DNA of 6,555 bases from Pseudomonadota bacterium (GTDB lineage: Bacteria; Pseudomonadota; Alphaproteobacteria; UBA9655): assembly GCA_021809225.1 (NCBI GenBank), contig JAKBAL010000129.1:1-6555 (forward strand), in the 5' to 3' direction. Below are positions 1 through 4,964 of the stretch, in pieces. Under the pieces are notes generated by a model. It was given only the letters and a program-made list of their open reading frames with translations, was not told where the DNA came from and did no database searches. Both the position numbers and the translations under genes were made by a program. Each line of letters starts with the position of its first letter. The first letter of the stretch is position 1.

Positions 1-296
1 TCCCAGGCGTTAGAATCGCGCCCAATGGGACATATGTTATAGATGGAATTGTAACGCTGCGAGATCTCAATCGACAATTTGGTTGGGAATTACCTGATGA
101 GTCTGCAGCCACCTTAGCTGGTCTTATCTTGCATGAAACACGAGAAATCCCTGAAGTTGGTCAATCATTCATGATGAACGGCTTTCGAATGGATATCCTT
201 AGACGGCTGCGACATCAAATCACACTCGTTCGCTTAACCCCTCCTTTTCCTCCGGAGAAAACGTCTTCAGAGAAAGAGCGTGAACGCCATCCTTAA
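1..296 (+). CDS. CorC/HlyC-family transporter, C-terminal fragment (5' end outside window)
   Basis: This is the 3' end of a gene entering from the left; the reading frame begins at base 3 and closes with TAA at 294-296, leaving 97 codons. The visible part matches the CorC/HlyC transporter-associated domain that follows the CBS pair in DUF21/CorC membrane proteins, which are linked to Mg2+/Co2+ efflux or ion homeostasis at the inner membrane. Recognisable features are a strand with IDGIVTLRDLN, then a helix with TLAGLILHETREIPEVGQ, then the final strands NGFRMDILRR and QITLVRL. The last 18 or so residues are a charged, proline-containing tail (PPFPPEKTSSEKERERHP). The membrane and CBS domains lie outside the window, so the substrate cannot be judged. 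Its 3' end overlaps the convergent bolA gene. The family call is fairly secure; the exact orthologue is not. Confidence 0.85.
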   Translation, partial: PGVRIAPNGTYVIDGIVTLRDLNRQFGWELPDESAATLAGLILHETREIPEVGQSFMMNGFRMDILRRLRHQITLVRLTPPFPPEKTSSEKERERHP

Positions 297-510
297 TCTC
301 ATCTTCTAGACATGCATATACCTTTTGATGTCGATGAACACGAGAAAGGCCTGAGAAAACATCAGCAACAAGCGTCACGCTAAAGTGACTTTCTACACCT
401 GGCTTATAGTTTTTATGGCCAACATGTCGATGAGAGTCATCCTCAACCCTCAAATAGATAGGGGCAAACGTCTTTCGCAGTTTCTCTTCAATGTGCGTTT
501 TGAGCGTCAT
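220..510 (-). CDS. bolA: BolA family protein
   Basis: A 96-residue BolA-fold protein, close to the usual 85-105 residues. BolA proteins pair with monothiol glutaredoxins to bind or deliver [2Fe-2S] clusters and some act as regulators of morphology and stress genes; that role is family knowledge. Seen here are an N-terminal helix (1-15), the DDSHRHVGH loop (24-32) typical of BolA1-type members, ESHFSVTLVADVFSGLSRVHRH (a split motif at 40-61, with R60-H61), and the near-invariant HAL at 77-79 followed by TFSPEE. His residues in the 26-32 loop and His77 are the likely cluster ligands. The ATG at 508-510 lies 15 bases after the tpiA stop, so the two genes are probably cotranscribed, although the ribosome binding site is weak. 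Its last 25 codons are antisense to the corC-like gene. Confidence 0.92.
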   Translation of the reverse strand: MTLKTHIEEKLRKTFAPIYLRVEDDSHRHVGHKNYKPGVESHFSVTLVADVFSGLSRVHRHQKVYACLEDEIKDGVHALSLKTFSPEEKEGLSERV

Positions 511-525
511 TCTCTAGCCATATCT

Positions 526-1275
526 TTATCGTTGAGACGCCGTAATAATTTCCCAAAACTCATCAAGCTTTAAGCTAAGCCCTCCCACAAGAAGCCCATC
601 CACATGAGGAAGATTTAAAAGATGAGAAGCATTGTGAACGTTTACTGAGCCACCATAAAGAGTCGGAATAAGACTGCCTCCGGTGATACGTAAAGAGAGC
701 TCATGCTTTATTGAGCCCATTACTTCTTCTACTTGATCCAATGAGGGAGTCTGACCTGTACCTATTGCCCACAAAGGTTCATAGGCAATGAGAAGATCAT
801 GGGGTGTAAAACTTTCAGGTAAGTCAGTGGCAAGGAGGGTTGAAATGACCTGCAGAGTTTTCCCAGTCTTGCGGTCTTCCGCACTTTCTCCAACACAAAG
901 AATGGGGCGTAGTCCTCCCTTAATAGCTGCTTTAATTTTTTGTCCAATGAGAGGAGTTTCATCATGATGATATTGTCTTCGCTCACTGTGTCCCACTATG
1001 ACATATGTGCAACCCACATCAACAAGCTGTAAAACGCTTACATCTCCCGTAAAAGGGCCATTTCTTTCGGGATGACAATCTTGAGCTCCCACATCAATGG
1101 GCGAATTTTTAAGAACATCCATAGTAGAAACTAAGTAAGGATAAGCAGGACATAAGATAATATGCGGAAGGGGACGAGCCGCCTGTTGTACTCGTTTTAA
1201 AAAACCCAAAGCTAGCTTTTGTGCTTCCACTTTGGTTCCATTCATTTTCCAGTTACCAACAATGTACTGCTGCAT
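526..1275 (-). CDS. tpiA: Triosephosphate isomerase
   Basis: A 249-residue full-length TIM-barrel enzyme interconverting dihydroxyacetone phosphate and glyceraldehyde 3-phosphate in glycolysis and gluconeogenesis, in the cytoplasm. All catalytic landmarks are present: Lys10 in GNWKMN (7-12), catalytic His96 in VGHSERR (94-100), catalytic Glu166 in AYEPLWAIGTG (164-174, containing the flexible loop 6), then YGGSVN near 208-213 and VDGLLVGGLSL near 225-235, which bind the phosphate. The GPFTGDVS stretch carries Asp where many homologues have Glu, a conservative change. The ATG at 1273-1275 is preceded by a strong purine-rich ribosome binding site (AAGGAAAAGGG, minus strand, 1279-1289). The stop TAA at 526-528 is followed 15 bases on by bolA. 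It is divergent from the SPOR/T6SS cluster and there is no reason to link it functionally to secretion. Confidence 0.98.
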   Translation of the reverse strand: MQQYIVGNWKMNGTKVEAQKLALGFLKRVQQAARPLPHIILCPAYPYLVSTMDVLKNSPIDVGAQDCHPERNGPFTGDVSVLQLVDVGCTYVIVGHSERRQYHHDETPLIGQKIKAAIKGGLRPILCVGESAEDRKTGKTLQVISTLLATDLPESFTPHDLLIAYEPLWAIGTGQTPSLDQVEEVMGSIKHELSLRITGGSLIPTLYGGSVNVHNASHLLNLPHVDGLLVGGLSLKLDEFWEIITASQR

Positions 1276-1278
1276 AGT

Positions 1279-1289
1279 CCCTTTTCCTT
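1279..1289 (-). promoter_or_regulatory. tpiA ribosome binding site
   Basis: On the minus strand the sequence AAGGAAAAGGG lies three bases before the ATG at 1275. It contains two overlapping Shine-Dalgarno-like cores, so the effective spacing is about 3 to 10 bases. It is the strongest ribosome binding site in the window and fixes the tpiA start at 1275. Confidence 0.7.
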
Positions 1290-1325
1290 AGCTAATTCCA
1301 GTTTATTTGCATAGAAGACACAGTT

Positions 1326-1354
1326 TTGGATAGAGTGCACTTAAAAAATATAAA
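1326..1354 (+). promoter_or_regulatory. Candidate sigma-70-type promoter for the SPOR/T6SS cluster
   Basis: TTGGAT at 1326-1331 (4 of 6 matches to TTGACA) is separated by 17 bases from TATAAA at 1349-1354 (5 of 6 matches to TATAAT). Transcription would begin near 1361 and leave a leader of about 55 bases before the ATG at 1416. The spacing is ideal, but the region is AT-rich and chance matches are expected, so this is only a candidate. Confidence 0.4.
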
Positions 1355-1415
1355 ATTCTACCATTTTTTCATATTCTTCTGTACACTAACAAAAAATTAA
1401 TAAGGCTTATGAAAA

Positions 1416-2423
1416 ATGGCACAAGCCACACAGGCTCAAAACATACAAGATCAGCTAAGTCAAGCAAAGCAATCAGCTTGGGTGCAGATGACTGGACAAC
1501 CACAGTCTTCCCTTCATCCTATGGCAACAGCGAGTAGCCTTACTCCTCCCCCTACACTCCCTATTCAAAGTATAACAGCTTCGAAAAAATCAAATGGTAA
1601 AGGAACGGCAACGAACATGAACAAGCTTTCTTTATTTGCAGTCTCTCTAACTTTAATGCTTTCAGGGGCTCTTACTTTTTTAAGTGGTGTTTTGCTAGGG
1701 CTATGGTTTGCAGGCCCTTCCACTTCTTCTGTACCAACAAACCAAGCCTCTGCCGTGAATCTTGCTATTCCTCAGGAAGAACAACGACCTCCTGCACAGG
1801 CAAACCCTGCTCCTCAATACACACAGCCCTCAAATTATGCGAAAGCCATGGGTGTCGCGACAGGAGGGGTCATTGCGAGCGCCCCCCCTCCCGACGATGT
1901 TCCTTCCTTTCTCAAACCCCTTATGAAGGCGACTCAAAACGCTGTAGGACAACAAGTAGGAAGTAAAGTTGAACAGACAATAAGTCACGTTCCTTCTCCT
2001 TCTACTCGACACAGTGCACCTTCTTCACCTTCTTCTTTTCAGCCTAATACTCCTTCTTCTGGTGCCCCCACTTCTCCTTCTCCTTCTCCTTCTCAATCTT
2101 CAACACTACCAACGTCAAAAGTAGAGCCATCAGCGGCTTCTGAGGACAAATCTTTGTCTTCTGCTCAAACAGGGGATGGCGACTATACTGTTCAGTTAGG
2201 GGCTTATGCTGCAAAAGATAATGCTATTGCTCTTGTAAACCATTTGCAGGGACTAAGCCTCCCTTCACAGGTTGTTGAAGGCAAGTCATCAGATGGAGGT
2301 TCCCTATACCACGTCCACAGTGGACTGTATAAGGATTATAGTTTAGCGTTGGTAGCAGCTACTCAGCTTGCATCAGGGCCAATCCCCGGTGCGGTTGTAA
2401 CAAAAGTAACAAAACAAAAATAA
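1416..2423 (+). CDS. SPOR-domain inner-membrane protein, first gene of the T6SS cluster
   Basis: A 335-residue bitopic protein. Residues 1-70 are a Q/A/P-rich, presumably cytoplasmic segment ending in a basic patch (KKSNGKG around 57-63). Residues 71-97 are a single membrane helix (LSLFAVSLTLMLSGALTFLS and on). Residues 98-252 form a long proline/serine/glutamine-rich linker. Residues 256-332 are a SPOR domain, beginning DYTVQLGAYAAKDNA and containing the second half YHVHSGLYKDYSLAL. SPOR domains bind peptidoglycan glycan strands stripped of stem peptides, so the C-terminus should sit on the cell wall. The ATG at 1416 has TAAGG (1401-1405) 10 bases upstream; an internal ATG at 1617 (Met68), directly before the membrane helix, is an alternative. 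It ends 9 bases before the tssJ-like gene, which suggests one operon. Whether it serves secretion or ordinary division-site functions is not shown by sequence. Confidence 0.85.
   Translation: MAQATQAQNIQDQLSQAKQSAWVQMTGQPQSSLHPMATASSLTPPPTLPIQSITASKKSNGKGTATNMNKLSLFAVSLTLMLSGALTFLSGVLLGLWFAGPSTSSVPTNQASAVNLAIPQEEQRPPAQANPAPQYTQPSNYAKAMGVATGGVIASAPPPDDVPSFLKPLMKATQNAVGQQVGSKVEQTISHVPSPSTRHSAPSSPSSFQPNTPSSGAPTSPSPSPSQSSTLPTSKVEPSAASEDKSLSSAQTGDGDYTVQLGAYAAKDNAIALVNHLQGLSLPSQVVEGKSSDGGSLYHVHSGLYKDYSLALVAATQLASGPIPGAVVTKVTKQK
2071..2094 (+). repeat. In-frame hexanucleotide repeat (CTTCTC x4)
   Basis: Four perfect tandem copies of CTTCTC lie within a longer pyrimidine-rich stretch (about 1990-2100). 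They encode alternating Ser-Pro in the periplasmic linker of the SPOR protein. Because the unit is six bases, gain or loss of copies would change linker length without shifting the frame. Confidence 0.9.
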
Positions 2424-2432
2424 GAGTATTTT

Positions 2433-3503
2433 ATGAGTGCAAGGATGCGATCAATTTTCAAAAAAAGCTTTTTAAAGAAATTTTCTATCTTTGTTACATT
2501 GGGTTTATCCTCATGTGCAAATTTTATTCAACCAGAGCTTTCTATTCAATCAGTCTCAATTTATACTGACCTTGATGCCAACCAAAATTCTGCGGTGGCC
2601 GTGGATCTCGTCCTCGTTTATGACGATCAACTTGTAAAAACATTTAGCAGCTTATCTGCTAGTAAGTACTTTTCTTCATCCCCGCAACTTCTTTTAGATA
2701 ACCCTTCACTTGTATCTATTTGGCATTGGGAACTTGTTCCGGGTCAAACAGTTCAAGACTTCCAAGTTCAACAAAATGCAGATGCTTATGCAGGCTTTGT
2801 CTTCGCGAACTATCTAACACCTGGAGATCATCGCCTTAAGGTTGCACCCAATGGGGTTATAAAAATACTCCTGTTAAAAGATGATCTTAAAAACTTAGTT
2901 ATCTACGACACACGTAACGTAACAAGCGGTACTACCATGTCCAATAAGCCAGGAATTCCACAAGGGGATTGTCAGTATGGGATAGTAGATGCCCCACAAC
3001 CTTGCACACCACCAATACCACAACCTAGTCAGGTTGATACAACTCAACAGAATAACTCCGCCTGTTGCAATGCTGGATCTCAAGGGACTGCTGTTACAAC
3101 TCAACCTTTAAGCCCTCTTAATACACAACAATCCTTACGGTCTCAAAATTCTTCACAATCTATGCGCCCTTTAAATGCACAACAAGCTCAGCAATCTCAA
3201 GGATCTAGAGCTCAAAATGGTCAATCCGCCTCAAAACCTTATAGTTTACGAGGTACTGTAAATTCTATTTCTCAAGGAACTCAAAATGTTGCGAACTCTA
3301 TTAATCAAGCAACTGAAAATGTGGCAAATACAGCAAGCTCTCTTTCTCAGACGACCCAAAATGTGCAAAAAAACATCAATACTATTTCTCAAACACCTCA
3401 AAATATAAAGAACAGTGTGAGCGCTATAGGTCGCCCGCAGGCCCCAAAAGCAGCAGCCCCCTCTTCCAAACAATCTCCCATAAAACCGCATGCAAACAGG
3501 TGA
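2433..3503 (+). CDS. tssJ: TssJ-like T6SS outer-membrane lipoprotein with long Q/N-rich repeat tail
   Basis: A 356-residue lipoprotein. The basic signal peptide (1-27) ends in the lipobox LSSC with acylated Cys28; Ala at +2 suggests outer-membrane sorting by the enteric rule. Residues about 36-155 resemble TssJ/VasD: a first strand SIYTDLDANQN, the strand VDLVLVYDDQLVKTFSSL, a helix SASKYFSSSPQLLLD, a PG turn in WELVPGQTVQDF (99-110), then YAGFVFANY and KILLLKDDL. TssJ anchors the periplasmic part of TssM to the outer membrane. Position directly before tssK, tssL and tssM matches the tssJ-K-L-M order. Usual TssJ proteins are about 150-190 residues; here about 190 extra residues follow, with Cys180, Cys191, Cys211 and Cys212, a Q/N/S-rich region (200-265) and a helical repeat (277-331). 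The start at 2433 has TAAGAG (2421-2426) upstream. The TssJ assignment rests on fold-like pattern and synteny, not on strong identity. Confidence 0.65.
   Translation: MSARMRSIFKKSFLKKFSIFVTLGLSSCANFIQPELSIQSVSIYTDLDANQNSAVAVDLVLVYDDQLVKTFSSLSASKYFSSSPQLLLDNPSLVSIWHWELVPGQTVQDFQVQQNADAYAGFVFANYLTPGDHRLKVAPNGVIKILLLKDDLKNLVIYDTRNVTSGTTMSNKPGIPQGDCQYGIVDAPQPCTPPIPQPSQVDTTQQNNSACCNAGSQGTAVTTQPLSPLNTQQSLRSQNSSQSMRPLNAQQAQQSQGSRAQNGQSASKPYSLRGTVNSISQGTQNVANSINQATENVANTASSLSQTTQNVQKNINTISQTPQNIKNSVSAIGRPQAPKAAAPSSKQSPIKPHANR
3255..3431 (+). repeat. Imperfect helical protein repeat in the tail of the TssJ-like lipoprotein
   Basis: Residues 275-333 contain four copies of a motif of the form [ST]-[IL]-[SN]-Q-x-[TP]-[QE]-N-[VI] plus a degenerate fifth beginning SVSA. 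Copies start at residues 278, 289, 303, 317 and 328, so the steps are 11, 14, 14 and 11 residues. Eleven and fourteen are both helix-compatible periods (hendecad and two heptads), with the I/L and V/I positions forming one apolar stripe. An amphipathic helix or coiled coil is the likely outcome. Confidence 0.75.
3498..3502 (+). promoter_or_regulatory. tssK ribosome binding site overlapping the tssJ-like stop
   Basis: AGGTG at 3498-3502 lies five bases before the ATG at 3508 and overlaps the TGA stop (3501-3503) of the preceding gene. There is no comparable site before the earlier in-frame ATG at 3490. This favours 3508 as the tssK start and suggests translational coupling with the lipoprotein gene. 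Confidence 0.6.
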
Positions 3504-3507
3504 GCAA

Positions 3508-4860
3508 ATGACAGCATTAACGATGAATCTTATTCAATGGCATGAAGGCATGCTTCTTATGCCGCAACATTTTCAGCAAGCAGATATGCGTGTGGACCGA
3601 GCAACAACTTATTATATGTCACACGTGTTCCCTTTTTTTTGGGGGGTAGTTAGTTTAAAAATCGATAAAGGCCTGCTCACCTCTGGTATATTTCGCCCCA
3701 TCGAACTGGAAGCCATTATGCCGGATGGTCTTATTGTTTTCGGTCTTCCAGAAACAACAACGCCATTGGAAGTAAGTCTCAGTTCTTTTCAAAATGATTT
3801 ACAAACCTCTCCTCTCTATGTTTATTTATGCATTCCTGAGCTTGAAAATGGGGCAACAAACTTAGAAGGAAAATTTCCACGCTATTTATCTTCCCTTTCC
3901 ACACGTGTTTCTGATATCAATACAGGCGAACAAGCAATTGATATTCCACGGCTCATACCCAATTTATGCTTACAAGTGGGCTTAGAAGCTCCCCCTCATT
4001 TTGTTTCATTGCCGATTGCTCAAGTTACCTATGATTCTAAAAGCTATTCTTTAACTAACTATCTTCCTCCCTTAGTTGAAATCAGTGCGGTTACAGATAT
4101 AGAACAAGACTGCAGCAAACTTGTTGAACGACTGCGTCAAAAGTTAGGTTATTTACAACAAAAAGTACAAACTGTAAAAGATGTGACATCTAAAAATCCC
4201 TTTTTTATCAGGCTTGAAGCAATACGCCTTAAAATCATCGCAGGTCTTTTACCCTTTGAAGCAACTCTTGGATTTGGGAAAGTGCATCCTGTCTTTGTAT
4301 ATCGTGAATTATGCTCATTAGCCGGGCAAATTTCAGGAATCAAATTTGGTGAACTCCCACCTCGCTTTGAGCCTTATGACCATTTAAACATTAAAAAAAG
4401 TTTTTCCCTGATCATTGAATATATTGCCAGAGTCCTTGATGAAATTGAAGAAAGCTATTCAACTGTTTCCTTTTCGTTAACTAATCGTGTCTTTTCACTT
4501 CAACTTGAGTCTTCCTGGGTCGGAGATAGTCTTGTTTTAAGTGCTCAAGCAAGCTCCAGCATGACTATGCCTGACCTTTTAAACTGGATTAATAATTGTG
4601 TTATTGTCTCTGATAAGTATGTAACTGTTGCAAAAGATAATCGCGTTTTAGGAGCGACTCGTACGCCTGTCTCAGAAGTGCCTACTATGAACTTAATAGG
4701 TACAAGCGGGGCTCAGCTTTTCATTGTTGATGTAGATCCACGCTACATAGATCCAAAAGGTGTTTTATGTATTTTTAATGTCGCTGATAACGACATGACA
4801 CGACCTGTAGATATTATCCTTTATAATCCGAAAGAAATCTTTATAAAAAACGAAAGTTAA
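3508..4860 (+). CDS. tssK: T6SS baseplate subunit TssK
   Basis: TssK is a trimeric cytoplasmic adaptor that joins the T6SS baseplate to the TssJLM membrane complex. The protein is 450 residues from the ATG at 3508 (456 from the ATG at 3490), close to the usual 445 or so. Diagnostic features are WHEGMLLMPQHFQQAD (11-26), FWGVVSLKID (44-53), MPDG (71-74), a coiled-coil-prone central segment (about 195-226), HPVFVYRELCSLAGQI (260-275), PYDHLNIKKSF (289-299), and a C-terminal head domain ending DIILYNPKEIFI. This follows the shell, neck and head order known for TssK; the head normally binds TssL and TssM. The start at 3508 is chosen for its AGGTG ribosome binding site. The first codons fall 4 bases after the lipoprotein stop. 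The gene carries a T8G6 homopolymer inside the conserved FFWG codons. After the stop there is a 104-base gap to tssL. Confidence 0.95.
   Translation: MTALTMNLIQWHEGMLLMPQHFQQADMRVDRATTYYMSHVFPFFWGVVSLKIDKGLLTSGIFRPIELEAIMPDGLIVFGLPETTTPLEVSLSSFQNDLQTSPLYVYLCIPELENGATNLEGKFPRYLSSLSTRVSDINTGEQAIDIPRLIPNLCLQVGLEAPPHFVSLPIAQVTYDSKSYSLTNYLPPLVEISAVTDIEQDCSKLVERLRQKLGYLQQKVQTVKDVTSKNPFFIRLEAIRLKIIAGLLPFEATLGFGKVHPVFVYRELCSLAGQISGIKFGELPPRFEPYDHLNIKKSFSLIIEYIARVLDEIEESYSTVSFSLTNRVFSLQLESSWVGDSLVLSAQASSSMTMPDLLNWINNCVIVSDKYVTVAKDNRVLGATRTPVSEVPTMNLIGTSGAQLFIVDVDPRYIDPKGVLCIFNVADNDMTRPVDIILYNPKEIFIKNES
3633..3646 (+). repeat. T8G6 homopolymer junction within tssK
   Basis: Eight T residues (3633-3640) run directly into six G residues (3641-3646) in the coding strand. 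They encode part of FFWG at residues 43-46 of TssK. Such tracts are slippage-prone during replication or transcription, and a one-base change would truncate TssK near residue 45. The encoded motif is itself conserved in TssK, so the tract may exist only because of codon choice. Confidence 0.9.
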
Positions 4861-4964
4861 CCGAATTTTAAGAAAAATTTAGCTAAAATTTGATAAACGA
4901 TATTGAGTTCAAGTTTAACAAAAAAATACCCTAGGGGTCATAATAATAAGAGGAATTAGAATTC
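4861..4964 (+). promoter_or_regulatory. tssK-tssL intergenic gap with possible internal promoter and small palindromes
   Basis: This is the only sizeable gap in the T6SS run. TTGATA (4890-4895, 5 of 6 matches to TTGACA) is followed after 18 bases by TTTAAC (4914-4919, 4 of 6 matches to TATAAT), which would start a transcript near 4926. TTTAGCTAAA (4878-4887) is a perfect 10-base palindrome inside imperfect AT-rich arms, and CCCTAGGG (4929-4936) is an 8-base palindrome. Neither is followed by a T tract, so they are not convincing terminators. All matches are short enough to be chance in AT-rich sequence. Confidence 0.25.
4948..4955 (+). promoter_or_regulatory. tssL ribosome binding site
   Basis: AAGAGGAA at 4948-4955, with core AGGA at 4951-4954, lies 10 bases before the GTG at 4965. 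No in-frame ATG fits this site, so it supports the GTG as the tssL start. Confidence 0.65.

Larger units (their letters stand above)
1276..1415. other. Divergent intergenic region between tpiA and the SPOR/T6SS cluster
   Basis: This 140-base AT-rich spacer must hold the start signals for the leftward tpiA-bolA pair and the rightward cluster. The leftward ribosome binding site (1279-1289) and a rightward promoter candidate (1326-1354) are visible. No clear leftward promoter was recognised by eye, and there is no transposon end, tRNA remnant or direct repeat that would mark an insertion boundary. Confidence 0.6.

Noticed and set aside
385..573. Rightward open frame of 62 codons opposite bolA and the end of tpiA
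   Set aside because: It is antisense to two well-supported genes, has no recognisable domain and no good ribosome binding site.
762..986. Leftward open frame of 74 codons inside tpiA
   Set aside because: It is an alternative frame of the tpiA coding strand, and tpiA is complete with all catalytic motifs.
1409..1537. Short frame starting at the ATG just before the SPOR gene start
   Set aside because: It has 42 codons, lies almost wholly inside the SPOR gene in another frame, and TAAGG is only three bases from its ATG, against 10 for the SPOR start.
1703..2012. Open frames on both strands inside the SPOR gene linker
   Set aside because: The pyrimidine-rich, low-complexity coding sequence leaves stops rare in other frames; the predicted proteins show no domain.
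2895..3491. Leftward open frames with cysteine-rich predicted proteins within the lipoprotein gene
   Set aside because: They are antisense to the repeat tail; the cysteines and repeats mirror the sense-strand codons and there is no start signal.
3490..3507. Earlier in-frame ATG for tssK at 3490
   Set aside because: It would add six residues not typical of TssK and has no ribosome binding site; the ATG at 3508 has AGGTG at good spacing. Still possible.
4149..4343. Leftward open frame inside tssK
   Set aside because: It is antisense to a conserved part of TssK and lacks a domain or ribosome binding site.
4929..4936. CCCTAGGG palindrome considered as a terminator stem or operator
   Set aside because: The stem is only four base pairs with no loop and no following T tract; kept only as part of the intergenic description.
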